The notes beneath the pieces were generated by a model, which was not told the origin of the DNA, did no database searches, and saw only the letters and a list, made by a program, of their open reading frames with translations. 64,000 nt of DNA from Pagrus major (lineage: Eukaryota; Chordata; Actinopteri; Spariformes; Sparidae): assembly GCF_040436345.1 (NCBI RefSeq), contig NC_133237.1, positions 19,535,749 through 19,599,748 of the forward strand, read 5' to 3'. A program made the position numbers and the translations under genes. Shown here one piece after another: positions 26,563 through 38,429 of this stretch (positions within the stretch are counted from its first letter, which is position 1; each line of letters opens with the position of its first letter).

Positions 26563-28945
26563 TAGTCTCAGTGTGAGCAGAGTGTATGGCGCCTCCCTCT
26601 GTCCAAACCAGCTGCAGGGACATTGGGAAACCTGACATGAAAGATTAGACGTGGTCATCACCACCCTTACAATGCCAGGCCTAAAATCAGTGCTATAGGA
26701 TATTACACATTCCACGTGAAGTCTGTTTATGACTCTTCAAAACATGGGGTGTCTACACTCACAACAACATCCTTCTGTGGCCCACATGGAACAGCAGACT
26801 CTCTTTGTTGCTCTTTGATTTCCAGTGGTTATGTAAAAGCCGTGTTTTTTATGGCATGTAAAACTGACAAATGCAAGCTTTACAAGCACTGTGGCTGACT
26901 CCACCACCTCTCTTAGCCACCGCTTTCATCATTTCTGTCTGGCATGAGAGCAAACATGGAACCCCTGGCAAGGGAGCGTTTATTAGATCCACAGCTGGAA
27001 AGACAATAAGTACCCCGTCCTATAATCCAGACCGTAAACACAGCGCACAGTGTGCCCAGCAACACGTGAGGGGTTGTGCTGACTGTAAACAAACAAATAC
27101 ACAGAGATAAATAAAATCTTAAGTTGGTGTCTTTGATCTGCTAGCAACCAGAACATGTCATTAAAATTGGGGCTTGAATGTGTCCAGGAGAATTAATCAG
27201 ACGTGTTTGTGCAGTCTAGATTAGCTACAGTGTCAGACTAAAAGAAAAATACTTTCCTGGGAATTTAGCCAGCACAGGATTGATACATAAATAAGGAAAC
27301 CTTAAGATAACGTACATTAATTTATCTCAAGTTCTTGGAGAGGTTACGTGAAATGATGTGAAGGAGCAAAAAAAGGGCCTCAGTGTAAACATCCAGATAG
27401 GAAATCTCCCCAGATGGATCATGTTACTTGATAAACCGGCCTGGGAGCAGGAGGAGTGACTCATCTATCATGTCATGATGCTGTATTGTATATCTCTCAC
27501 ACCTCATACAGTATATTCACATTTGTCTTGTACTACTGCAGTTCACATACCTTGGTAGCAACAGTTAAATTTACTTTTACCACTTCTGTAAGCCAACACA
27601 GAGTAACAATCTGACCTGTATATGAAGAGTTTCTTACTCATTATACATTTGTTTATCTTGATGCTCTTGTTTAGCTGTGTGTCTGTATTTGTTTCGCCCT
27701 TATAATACATCAATATTGGTCAATAAAGTTAATTCTAATTCTAATTCTAAAATTAAGTTATTCTAATTTCACATTTTGTCGGTGAAAGGAGACAGGTTTG
27801 GCTCTATGAATGAATCAAGGAAATTAAAAAAAATAAAGCGATCACTTCACATAAGCACAGTACATATCAACATTAAAAAACATACCACACTTGTTTCCAA
27901 TTGGCTAAAATTCAGATTTTTTTAGATAATTCAATAATGATTAAATAATGTTTATCCATTTACAACTTTAGTCTTATTCATGTACATAATTTAAATTTAA
28001 TCAACAAATATTCAAGTTTAGGTCTTTATTTTTTTATAATATTTATTATTATATATTTATTATGTCTATATCATAAGTTAAGTTAAATTGTACCTGCTTT
28101 TTGGATTAAAACCTGATCAACGCTGAACTCTGGAGTTATTTACTGACAGTGTTGTTGGAGAAGATTTCTATTCCACAGTACATGAGCATTTTAAGCTCAA
28201 TGAAGCTTAAACCATCATGAGTAAAAGTACTTGTCCGGCTGTAAAACGTCCCCTGCGACTGATATATTATTATAGGCTCATACATTATTCAGTTGTGAAT
28301 GTGTAAGTAGTACTTCACTGCTGTTGCTGGCTGGTTGAGGTGGAGCTGGTTTGTATTTTATATAAAATCTGACACTGTAAAGTAACTAACAACTACAGCC
28401 GTCGAATAAATGTAGTGGAGTAGAGGTGTAAAGTAGCAGAAAACAGAAATACTCACGTAAAGTATCCTACAAGTTGGTTAAAATCATGCTGAAGTGGCTT
28501 TCAGCTCAACGTGGCTGTGTAACCATGACAACAAAGACCCGGAAGTAGCCATTTTAGCCCAAACGATGCTCCTTCTTTTCCTCCACCAAAACAAGTCGTT
28601 TTTTTTAATTTTTTTTATTTATTTAAACCTAACCAAACTTGAACCATATCATTATCACATCATCATAAGACGAATTTAGTTTTCAAAAGTGGTTTTCTAA
28701 CAGGAGGCTGCCGACAGGGGGAGACTTTTAGCAGCTTACCTACAGAAACAGCTCTTTCCGTCACACTCATTTCTCCTCTACGTGGTTAGAATAACGTAAC
28801 GTGCCTGTTAAATACAAGTCTGTCGGATAAAGATAAATTGTACATGGCTGAAAACAAATACACAATGACAAGTACAACCAATCATCAGGATATCTGACTG
28901 AGGTACGTTGATAAATATACGTTACACTGCACAGACTGAACGCAA
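26563..28945. other. Intergenic region upstream of plxdc1
   Basis: No gene supported. At 27685-27755 the sequence 'caataaagttaattctaattctaattcta' looks like the repeated 3' tail of a fish non-LTR retrotransposon. At 28370-28475 there is a fragment (gtaactaacaactac...aataaatgtagtggagta) of the repeat family also found at 32955-33790. Confidence 0.55.
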
Positions 28946-29017
28946 GGGGGTATAGCTCAGTGGTAGAGCATTTGACTGCAGATCAAGAGGTCTCCGGTTC
29001 AAATCCGGATGCCCCCT
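28946..29017 (+). tRNA. tRNA-Cys (GCA), intact
   Basis: 72-base cloverleaf with every stem paired: acceptor GGGGGTA/TGCCCCC with one G-U pair and discriminator T; D stem GCTC/GAGC; anticodon stem TTTGA/TCAAG with loop CTGCAGA (anticodon GCA); variable AGGTC; T stem TCCGG/CCGGA around TTCAAAT. Compared with the canonical vertebrate tRNA-Cys as I know it (CCCGG/CCGGG), the outer T-stem pair has changed from C-G to T-A on both sides, which preserves pairing. A T7 run follows directly. It charges cysteine for translation. It lies between plxdc1 and arl5c, opposite in strand to both. Confidence 0.93.
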
Positions 29018-29019
29018 AG

Positions 29020-29026
29020 TTTTTTT
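29020..29026 (+). terminator. RNA polymerase III terminator of the tRNA-Cys gene
   Basis: Seven T residues begin two bases after the tRNA 3' end, a standard Pol III stop signal. A second T5 run follows a few bases later. This supports the tRNA being transcribed. Confidence 0.85.
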
Positions 29027-30622
29027 AGTTTTTCCGCTTTTCCTTCAATGAAACATACCTTCCTGAGAAAGAAGCAGACATGTTAACAGCCATATAAGCA
29101 CGATATTTGCCGCTTTGAGGTTATTTTTTATTTCAAACAGGACAACACTTCTACCTGGATCTAGGCTCCAACATTCAGATGACAGAGGCTGAGAGATGTT
29201 TACTAGACTACATATTTAATATATTACAGTCAGGGCTGTAGCCAGGATTTTAGAAATACTGAGGTCATACCCCCCACCTCCACCCATCCATTGAGACAAT
29301 GTTTAAGACTATAGTATAAATCTTTGCATTTCTCCGCTATCTGGAAATAATATGAGTGCCAGCAAATAGATGAAAATTGGACAGAAGACAAAGAAGAAAA
29401 GTAACAAATATGGCCAATATTGACTTATTTCTTTTAAACTTATTTCTTATTCTAAAAACAACACAGCTGCTGTGAGTAAGAGTGTTGGCACTATACACTA
29501 TATTTTTGACATTACTCATATTGCAGGTACAACCCCTTTCTGTGTATTGCTTGTTGGAACAAATAAAGTCACAGTTTCAGTATGGACAACACACCCAATG
29601 CATATTTGCAATAATAATATTTATTCAAAAGAAATCACACAATACATTATATACATTTTAAATATGACTCATAGTCATTAGCAGCCATCTCCTTTTCCTA
29701 TTGCTGTAATATACAGTAAGTAATAGTTCAAGAGCTTAAAATAAATTACAAACAAAATATACTGTTATACATCAGGTGCAGACTTGTATCCTGAGTGAGG
29801 GAGGCCACAGGAGCCACAGTACGTGCATATCGTCCTCTCAGTTATGTGTAAAAGTCTTGCATGATAGAACTTTAATACTAGGCAATTCAAAGCTGATTGT
29901 GTAACCAGTTGGGGCACTAAAAGTGCTTGGCAGCAGGAGCAATTATGGGAAATGAAGAACGAAAGTAATCGATGGGGAGAATCCCCAATCAAAGGTCGAC
30001 ATGAGATCATGGTTATTACAGTCAACGAGAAGTAAAAGTTCCTATGGCAATTACCTGTAAAACATATGCTGTAGCGTTGAATTATCTTCTTTTTCTTTTA
30101 AATGTCTTATTATTCAACATGTTTGGAATGACTTGTTCAGCCCCAGTGATTAATGAATGCATGGTGCTTTAATTACCATTTCACAATTCAATGACATATG
30201 ATGTTTCTGACACTAGTGACATGAAAGAACGCCAATTAGACGTTTGTGGTGTCACTGGTCAGGGAGGGTATCTTATGTAATCATGGTGCACCTCACAGAG
30301 CACTTCCAATCTGTGCCGTAAAGCAGATTATTAGAGAATAATCAAACCACCAAGCAGTCCTTGATCAACATCTGGAATCTGAAATGATCTCTATCAAGGC
30401 GTCGCCGTTGCTCATACACCCTGAGGCTCAGCCACACGGGAGGGTGGCTGCCCCTCGCAGACTCTTAACACAGCTGGGTAAGACATACTGTAGGTGTGGC
30501 GAAACAGACGCCATGTTCACAGGACTTTGCCCAAAACACTGGTAATGATCGCGACACCGCGACCTTTGCAGTGCCTTCGAGGTTGGCTCAGTTTGAAGAA
30601 GTTTGTTCCACTTGAGCGAGCT
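29027..30622. other. arl5c 3' flank and 3' UTR region
   Basis: No coding exon seen. A candidate AATAAA poly(A) signal for arl5c (minus strand) lies at 29620-29625, about 1 kb past the stop. The 3' UTR end is otherwise unknown. The remainder is AT-rich, unremarkable sequence. Confidence 0.4.
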
Positions 30623-30671
30623 CTAGTTTGCGACAACCCGTGACTTCATCCAGTCCAGACTGGCAGGAAGA
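30623..30671 (-). CDS. arl5c: arl5c exon 6: C-terminus and stop
   Basis: Acceptor tccag. Encodes [15 protein letters not shown] and TAG. The LPAxLxWM...AN pattern resembles human ARL5C. Confidence 0.93.
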
Positions 30672-33600
30672 CTGGAGAGGGAGAAGAGATGAGAGGTGGT
30701 TATTAAAGCAGAATCTGGAATTTGATCCATACATGTTAAAGTTCACCCCAGAATTAACACATATTCTACTCTTACTTGTAGTGCTATTTATCCATCTAGA
30801 TAGTTTCAGTGTGAGTTGCTGAGTTCTGGAGATATCGGTCATAGAGTGGTCTGCTGTATCTTGGAGCTCAAAGAAAAATACATTTAAAACACTCAACAGC
30901 AATGTGTCTTGACCAAGCTCCTCAAGACAATCCACAGACCTTGTTGTGAGGAGTTTCATGTAGGAACTATTTTCTTTCGTATCACCGTGCAGGAATTTTG
31001 CATCTACTAATCTGTATCTACTCGTGTGCTCGTGACAGCGCAGGATGTAAATATTAAAGGTGCAATATGTAAGAATTTTACTTTACAACATAAAAAAATT
31101 AACAAAGAATACAAACAGAATGTGGATAAATATTAGTGTCAGTGTTGCAGTTGAGTGTTTAAATGTTTTTTCTTGTTTTGTTATTATTTATTTTGTTAAG
31201 GCAGACATCTCTACAACTCACACCAAAACAATCTCGATGAATAAACGGCACCACAGCTAAGATTTTTGGGTGAACTGTTCCTTTAAGGGTTGACTCACAC
31301 GTGATAACTGCAGTCAGAAAGCAAGAGTGTGAGGTGTGTAAGTAAGACTCACCCTTCTCCTGTCAGGGCACAGCAGGCTTGAACATGCCACGAGTGTGTG
31401 GTGATGGACTCGAGTGTGAGGATCTGGGAGATCTCTGCCGCCGTCAGCGAGCCCTTCACATCTTGTTTGTTGGCCAGAATAAGGACGGCTGCATTCTGTA
31501 GGTCCTAAAAAAACAGTAGAGGGGTTATTGACAGAGCTGTGAAGTTTCCATTGGAAACCCCTAAAAATGTCCCCAAGGCAATTTAAAGAACAAGGAACAA
31601 GCAAGCTAAGCGAAACATTTAGGGCACATGACAACACGTTGAGTCACACAGTCTAAGCCGAAACTTCCTCATCATGTTGTGTCATGGGTTATTATCTATT
31701 GCGCAATTAGAGCAAGGAGTGTGTCTCAGACGTCTGAACGTGAATAGCAGAGTAACAGGGAACAAAAAGGCTTTACGTCAAGGCAGCATTCAGACTGAAC
31801 CAAACCTGCTGCAATCTGATTTCATAGGAAGAAAAAACACACGTCTCTTCATTTGTACCTCATGTGAGAGCATCCGATGCAGCTCCTCTTTGGTTAGAGT
31901 GAGACGCTCGCGGTCGGTGCTGTCCACAACCAGAATGACAATCTGAAAGAGCAACAACATTCATTAAAATCAGTTATTAGCACCCAATCAGCACATATCT
32001 CACATTATCAGAGCCCACACTATCAGTGACTGGTGTAATGATATCACAGGGGACACACAGACGTATGTAATACATTATAAATTATTATGTAATAGTGATA
32101 AGTAACTTTACGAATAAGCTACAGGCAGTAGGGTATGATAATAAGAAGCCAATATGGGTTAATGTGTAGAAGCCTTTAAACCTTTAGAAAGCTTTCTGTT
32201 TTTGTTTTAACTCTTGAGTCCCAACTGTCGTTTATATATTGAATTTTGAATGATTCATGTGAAGAAAGCAAGATTTTCTGGTGTTAATCAAAACTATAAA
32301 AGTGCAGACGAGGCAGTTTGGATAGGAGTTTCATCCAAATGTCCTGTGTCTGAGGAGAGAGCCATGAGCCGTACCTCTGTGTTGCAGTAGTAGGAGTACC
32401 AGCTGGCCCGGAGGTTCTCCTGTCCGCCGATATCCCAAATCAAGAAGTGCGTGTTACGGACGGTGATCTGCTCAACGTTGCTGCCGATGGTTGGCGAGGT
32501 GTGGACGGCCTCCTTCGTCAGACTGTTTGTGTGGGAAGTGAGCAACAATTAAAACACGGCATCAGGCAGATTTTTATAATTAAAGACACTATTGTAGCTC
32601 CAGGAAGTCACTTACAACTGATAGAGGACGGTTGTTTTTCCAGCGTTGTCCAAACCCACAACAATGACTTTGTGCTCTGTAGGAAAGTTAAAAAAAGGAA
32701 GTTAGATTTGAGCTGAACGGTGCAGGTGTCCTCACTTAATCTGGAGTTGCACAATTTCTCTCTATGTATGGAGAGTGGAGTGCACACACCGATAAGATAA
32801 AGACAGGTACAGGACTGTGATGTACAGAACAGAATAACATCTCTTGTCTACTGAGAGGTTATTGCATCACTGCATAGCAGTAATACCAGTCCCACAGTTT
32901 CAGGTGTATCGTTTTCATCAGTGTTGTGTGGTCAAGATACTGTGTTCAAATATTACTTTGGTAAAGTTAAAGTCTTAAAGTATCTGATATTAAACGTACT
33001 AAAGAATCAAAAGTAAAAGTAAAAGTAGACCATACGTATGTTTGCACGCTATGTGTCGAGTGATTCTTCAGCATTTTTCTGATGATTGGAACCTTTTTTT
33101 TTAAATTTCCGGTAAAATAAATAAATTCAAAAATGTGCTACTTTGGCTCTGACGCAGGACGTAATCTGCAAAGAAACTAGTAGCTAAAGTATCAAATTAA
33201 TGTAGTGGAGTAGAAGTACAATATCTGCCTTCAGCTGTACAAATATTACCTAAAGTAAAAGTCTTAAAGTATCCAATATTAAATGTACCTAAGTATCACA
33301 AGTAATTTTCTGCTGATGAATCTACTTCATATCAAAAGTAAAAGTAAATTATACATATATTTACAATGCTATGGGTCGACTGATGATTGGCCTGGCCAAC
33401 AGTTTGGCAGTTTCAGCAGTTTTCTGATGCCAAAACAATAAATAAATTACAGAATGTGCTCCTTTGGCTTTGATGCAGCATTTAATCTGCAAAGTAACTA
33501 GTAACTAATGTCATCAAATAAATGTAGTGAGTGAAAAGTACAATATCTGCCTCCAAGCTGTGGTCGACTGGAAGTATAAAGTAGCAGAAAATGGAAATAT

Positions 33601-34146
33601 TAAGTAAAGTACCTCAAAGCTGTACAGTACTTGAGTAGATATACTGTACGTATAGATATATAAGTACATTTACTCAAGTACTGTATACTGTACAGTACAT
33701 ACATACATGTAACTACATGTTTTTACTTGCACTTATGATGCTTAAGTACATTTAATGTCAGATACTTTAAGACTTGTACTCACTTTTTTACTATGTGTAA
33801 GGGTGACCAAAGTGATATTTTGACACGAAATGACTCAAGTATGACTTTGAACACTGTGTACTAAGTTACATTACATTACTGACTGTACATACACTACACA
33901 CAGGGTTGAGCTGAAGCCTACAGTCAGTATTAAAGCACATTCATATGTAAATGTGTAATAAGATACATGAAAGCAGTCAGTGTATTACACTCTCTCACTT
34001 GTCTGGATGTGAATGTCCCTATAAGCGTTGAACAGCAGCTGATAAACAACAACATTATGTAACCTACATGTGAAAGTGTGTGAGATTCAGTTCTTCTTAC
34101 CTCTGTCACCGAACACAGCCATCATCTTAGTCAGAAGAAACCCCAT
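30623..34146 (-). CDS. arl5c: arl5c, ADP-ribosylation factor-like GTPase 5C, complete six-exon gene
   Basis: Small GTPase of the ARF-like 5 group. Exons 34101-34146, 32616-32676, 32375-32522, 31859-31942, 31353-31504 and 30623-30671 join in frame to 179 residues, the exact ARL5A/B length. Visible motifs: Met-Gly start (N-myristoylation) GFLLTKMM; P-loop GLDNAGKT (23-30); switch I Thr47 in SPTIGSN; switch II WDIGGQE with the catalytic-position Gln70; NKQD (125-128) and the CAL base-binding loop. The C-terminus [13 protein letters not shown] resembles human ARL5C (ends in AN) rather than ARL5A/B (ends KIR). ARL5 proteins act at the trans-Golgi, recruiting tethers for endosome-to-Golgi traffic. 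Intron 1 has taken up a tandem repeat. It lies between plxdc1 and cacnb1 as in mammals. Human ARL5C has, as I recall, lost the switch II motif; this copy has not. Confidence 0.96.
31054..31286. mobile_element. Short MITE-like element with TTAA ends in arl5c intron 5
   Basis: The segment begins TTAAAGGTGCAATATGTAAG and ends TTTGGGTGAACTGTTCCTTTAA, so TTAA flanks both sides and the outer bases AAGG/CCTT are inverted. TTAA is the target used by piggyBac and some other elements. The end sequences are familiar from teleost genomes. The inverted ends are very short, so classification is tentative. Confidence 0.5.
31353..31504 (-). CDS. arl5c: arl5c exon 5: NKQD and base-binding loop
   Basis: Acceptor tttttag, donor AAGG|gtgagt. 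Encodes [40 protein letters not shown] and [10 protein letters not shown](G). NKQD and the ACCALTGEG loop are conserved. Confidence 0.97.
31859..31942 (-). CDS. arl5c: arl5c exon 4
   Basis: Acceptor ttcag, donor GAG|gtacaa, 28 codons. Encodes [20 protein letters not shown] then LHRMLSHE, matching VVDSTDRER...REELYKMLAHE of ARL5 proteins. Confidence 0.97.
32375..32522 (-). CDS. arl5c: arl5c exon 3: switch I and switch II
   Basis: Acceptor aacag, donor GAG|gtacgg. Encodes [20 protein letters not shown], then the strand leading to [21 protein letters not shown]. Thr47 of switch I and Gln70 of switch II are both present. Confidence 0.97.
32616..32676 (-). CDS. arl5c: arl5c exon 2: P-loop
   Basis: Acceptor tacag, donor AGTT|gtaagt. 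Encodes [20 protein letters not shown], including the nucleotide-binding P-loop GLDNAGKT. Confidence 0.96.
32677..34100 (-). repeat. arl5c intron 1, mostly a duplicated repeat (about 32955-33790)
   Basis: Two direct copies of about 280 bases follow one another: both contain 'aaagtcttaaagtat', 'atattaaa.gta', 'gcaaag.aactagta' and 'aatgtagtg' in the same order. The outer right end (near 33755-33790) carries the reverse complement of the left start (cttaaagtatctga). Thus a direct tandem pair sits inside an inverted pair. Related fragments lie at 28370-28475 and, reversed, at 36000-36200. No coding potential. Confidence 0.65.
34101..34146 (-). CDS. arl5c: arl5c exon 1
   Basis: ATG start with Gly at position 2, encoding [15 protein letters not shown] plus one base; donor AGAG|gtaaga. 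The Met-Gly start and hydrophobic/basic N-terminal helix fit a myristoylated ARF-like amphipathic helix. Confidence 0.93.
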
Positions 34147-34330
34147 GATCAACAAGTGTGTGAGCTGAGAGCACAATGGAAACAGTAGAAATCCAGTGGA
34201 GGCTGCTGCTCGAGCTGAACTTGAGTCAGTATCTGTCAGACCAACTCAGCTCCTTCATCTGATATCAGTTTCTGCCTCAGCATAGCAGAAGTGGGTGGTG
34301 CTTCACACTCTGAGAGGAAAGTCCTTTTGG
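34147..34330 (-). promoter_or_regulatory. arl5c: arl5c 5' UTR and proximal promoter region
   Basis: Sequence directly upstream of the arl5c start codon on the minus strand. No clear TATA box or CpG cluster is visible. Named by position only. Confidence 0.35.
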
Positions 34331-35999
34331 TATTTTTTCAGCCGAATGAGTCACGGACAAAGAGATATAGTAATGGTGCGTTCAGGTGCTGTGGGATATG
34401 TCTAAATCTGGATCATTGTTAAGGATGTAGCTTAGTGTTGTTGTTGAAATGTATTGTATTATACTGAGATGTGTTTCTGCCAACCTTAATTGATATAAAT
34501 GAGGTGGACAAAATAATAGAAACAACTGTATTACGGATTATTGACCATAATCAAAATAACCAGAAAGAAATTGAACGCAACAAAAGCATTTGGCAACTTA
34601 TATGTAATAATATCTCAAATTTAGCCAAAAAGATAAAATGTACAGGTTGTACATTTATGGAAAAAACAAACAAATCCCAGGCTATATCAATAATTTATTT
34701 TGGATGAAACTTTTTATTGTCTTTTCCTGTATTTGAACAACCATTACAGATAAACAACCAGTGTTCAAATCGAGAGAAACAAAACAAGTAGGCGATAAAG
34801 ATCGAAGAAAAACAAGATAAACCATACAAACAACAAACATCTTCTCCCTATCATTTCCAAACAAGCAGCCCAGACCTTTGAACTATTGTTAACCCTGAGG
34901 ATAATCTGTGTAAAAGAAGCTATCTTAGTCAGCTCATCTCTCTGTTCCTTAAAACTAATTTTGTCTTTCGACTCCCAGTGTCTTAGGATGACCATGCTTC
35001 CCGTTATGAGAGCTAATTTCACCCATATTTGTGGGGATAGGTCATTCTCCCAAAATACCCCAATACGTACCGATAATTTATGATAAAAGTGACAAATATG
35101 ATAATTAAGCTGTTGTTTCTTTGTGACAGAAACACTTTTCTTAAAGGCATGTTTCTTAAATGTAGTTCTAAAACCTGTTTATTAATTAATTGATTAATTC
35201 ATTGACCTTTTAATACACAGACTAGCACCAGTCAACCACACAAACGAAGATATTTGCACTTTTTCTGCCGGTAAGAGTTTATTTAAATCAGTAAATCAGT
35301 AAAATGGGCTTTATTTGTCAATTATAGTCAGTTGGGAAATGCTTGCTAATGCTCCTCAGTGGTCTGTTATTTGTATGCTCCAACCATGAAGATTAGGTTT
35401 TAATAGGCTATTTTAGGCCTATCTCCAAAAGTCCAGTTCTCCCTATTTCTATTAATGTATCTTATTCATCATGTCTAAACAAACAAGAACAAACTCAACT
35501 GTTTACTATAAGGCTCACTGAGTAATCACATTACATCAGACTTCTGAAAGTGTCAACAAAATCCTGCTTGAGCCCTCGCAGCTCAGAAGTCGGAGTTTAG
35601 TCAAGAACACTTGAAGGCAACATACAACAAACGCGTTGCTTCTGGCACGCCGTGGACGTGATGACGCAGCTAATGACCCAAATGTCCAGTCCATATTTGG
35701 AGAGGGAAGTAAAACTATGTTCCTTCCTCTGTTTGTGTCAGGGGAGTGTTGTTATGAACAGAGAGCAGAAAGCAAAACTACTGAAGTTTCCACTGTACAG
35801 TCCTTCTAGGTATTTTCCAAGGGGAAATAAAAATGATATTAACTTGACATAGTAAACCGACAAGTTACCTTTCCAACCAATGAGATTCAAGATGATAACA
35901 GTTGAGAGACGAACCTGTAATTCTTATTCATTTCCATTTATTCCCTGTGAATATTCAGTGGTTTGTCGACTCAGCTGTCCTGACAGGTTAAAAAAAATC

Positions 36000-36200
36000 C
36001 AGTTATGTTTTGCCCTGTAAATGACTCCATCATGTACTTGGGTACAACTTTGAGGTTCTTGTATTGTACATCAGTATTTCCATTTTATGCTACTTTATAC
36101 TTTTACTCTACATTTCAGAGAGAATATTGGACTTTTAACCCTATACTACATTTATTAACACTCACAGCTACTGCCTATATTTATAGATTCAGGATTTTGC
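36000..36200 (-). repeat. Reversed copy of the repeat family found in arl5c intron 1
   Basis: Words such as 'tgctactttatacttttactctac' and 'gtacttgggtac' are the reverse complement of the 'gtagagtaaaagtataaagtagca' and 'gtactt' words of the family at 28370 and 33500-33650. Non-coding. Confidence 0.55.
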
Positions 36201-37344
36201 TGATAAAAAATATAATCAGTATTTAAATTATGATGTTTTTTTAATGGAAAACTGTCCAACAGTATATAAAATAGATAATATTAGCTCCATCTTGATGAGC
36301 TATAATAGTAGTTTGCCATAATAATAATCCAATAATGTAATATAAATGTAAGACAACACTCTGAAAGGGCTCCTTCTGCGTGACGACTTGTGACAAAGTC
36401 AATTTACACTGTGGTACTAATTCATAAACAGCCTCTGAGCTGTCAGCTGTAATTGGCTCCACAAACTCAGCTGTGGGGGAAGTTAGTTTGATATTACAGT
36501 TCTCTCATCTCGGCACATGTGGCTCTTGACATCACACCCTGTTAATCACCACACTTATGCAAGGCTTGCGTCTGACTTTCAGATGGAAACCACACCTTCT
36601 TCTTCCTCTCTTTGTGACATTTCCTCCACAGCTTGACAGCGAGATGCAGAGGTGATGAGAACTCTGGATGTGAGAGATCAAAACCACATCCTGGAGACAA
36701 AACTGCAATATAACTGAAAGATTTGGCAGGTGTGTTTGCAGTCACAAGGTACAATCTGTTTCAGTACATAGTTCTTGCAATTGCAAATGAGGAAACAATT
36801 AAGTGACGACGTTTCTAGAACATTTTGTGATGTACTAATATATGTAGTGAAGGTTTACACCCATCAAAGCACCTTGACTGGACTGGTTCAGCAGACAGGG
36901 TGACAATAGGTGTTATATTAGACACATCATTACACATTCATCTCTCGTTGTACCCTGCTCAAAATAATGATGTGAATGTAGCTGCTCAGGAAGGATATTT
37001 TATTGTTTCCCCTGAACTATAATTATCATGATATAAGACTATATATCATCATAAGGTGCAGGTGTTGTCCTTTCCTGGTTTTAAAGGCTGCATTACAGCA
37101 AAGTGATGTGAATTTCTGAACTTATCAGACTGTTCTGTTCTTTACCCACTCAGTCATTATATCCACCTTACTGATTATCATTTATAAAAAATCTCAAGTG
37201 TTAATATTTTGTGAAAGTATCAGCAGTCATCCCAACATATTGAGGTGTTTGGTAAAAAAAAATTATTGTCGCTTAGTTCTACAATTTCAAAATATCTATA
37301 TTGTGTATCGGGATATAGCCTAAAAATATCATATTATTCGTAGG

Positions 37345-37505
37345 TGTGATCTGTGCCTCAGGACGTAGAGCGGGTCATCCACTAAACGGACGTTCAGTGG
37401 TTCGATCTACATGTCAGTGTCCTCGGGCGAGATACTGAACCCCAAATTGCTCCCGGTGGCTCTTCCATCCGTGTGTGATTGTGTGTATGAACGCCAGAAT
37501 AAATG
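37345..37505 (+). mobile_element. SINE-like element, 5' part
   Basis: Contains 'ggacgtagagcgggt' followed by 'gtggttcgatctac', resembling Pol III A and B boxes of a tRNA-derived SINE. It then has 'cctcgggcgagatactgaac', 'cccaaattgctcccggtggc' and a tgtgtgattgtgtgtatgaa stretch. The whole order is that of a very common teleost SINE as I know it. The tail is missing at this locus. Confidence 0.6.
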
Positions 37506-38199
37506 TAAGCCAAGTATGTTTCTGCACAACCACAGATAATGTTTTTCAATTTTCTATTTCTCTCTTGTCATAGCTCTCTGGTTAGGTTTAGGAAAACATC
37601 ATGGTTCAGCTTAAAATACCTGTTTTGTTCGGCATGATCACAGATGGAGACGATCAGACTTCCAGTGAAAAATAGTCGGTTTTGACAACACAAAAAATGG
37701 CTGGAAATGTTGTGTCCTTAAAAATATCCAGTGGTGTGACTCAAGTTGCAGTCGACCATTTGGCAGCTGTGTTGGTTACATAATAACGCCACCTCCATCC
37801 CTCCACTTCCTGATGGGAAAGATGGCTAATAATAATAATAACTTTATTCATATGGCACCGTTAACAACAGTTACAAAGTGCTTTAAATGCAACATCACAA
37901 CAAAGAGTCACAAAAAAAGCAAGTAATTGTGGTGGTAATCTCAAATCTAAATATAAACAGCAGACAATGTAACACAGGGAAATAAAATAAGTCAAATCTG
38001 GATTAATTAAACAAACCTAAAAATCATCTAAATCAGGTGTTAAAAGCAGCTTTATATGTGTTTTAAGAAGTAATACGTGTATAATGTAAACGTGTTATGC
38101 CTTGTTTGGTACATGTCAACCTTGGACGTATCTGTGGTTTGCAGAAACATCAACTACTAACATTATATCTTGGCGACTGAGCTGGTATGAACGGTTATT

Positions 38200-38285
38200 G
38201 CTTCTGATGAGCAGGCGCCTTGCAGGGTAGCCTCGGCCTCCAGCGTACGAGTGTGTGTGTGAGTGTGAATATGTGAATGCTGACT
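38200..38285 (+). mobile_element. SINE-like fragment, middle part
   Basis: Reads 'gagcaggcgccttgcagggtagcctcggcctccagcgtacgagtgtgtg', split here by eye; it resembles the internal part of the same teleost SINE class (ggcaccttgcatggtagcctc). Its 3' end is continued about 650 bases later by the fragment at 38925-38990. Confidence 0.5.
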
Positions 38286-38429
38286 TGTTCTGTAAACAGG
38301 GACGGGACGATAACATATTTTATGGTGGATCATGATAAAAAAAACAACGTCTTAGCTTAAGAATGACAGGGGGATGAGGTTGCCACCATTTGTCTAATCT
38401 CTGCAGGAAGACCTTATGATTGACTTATT

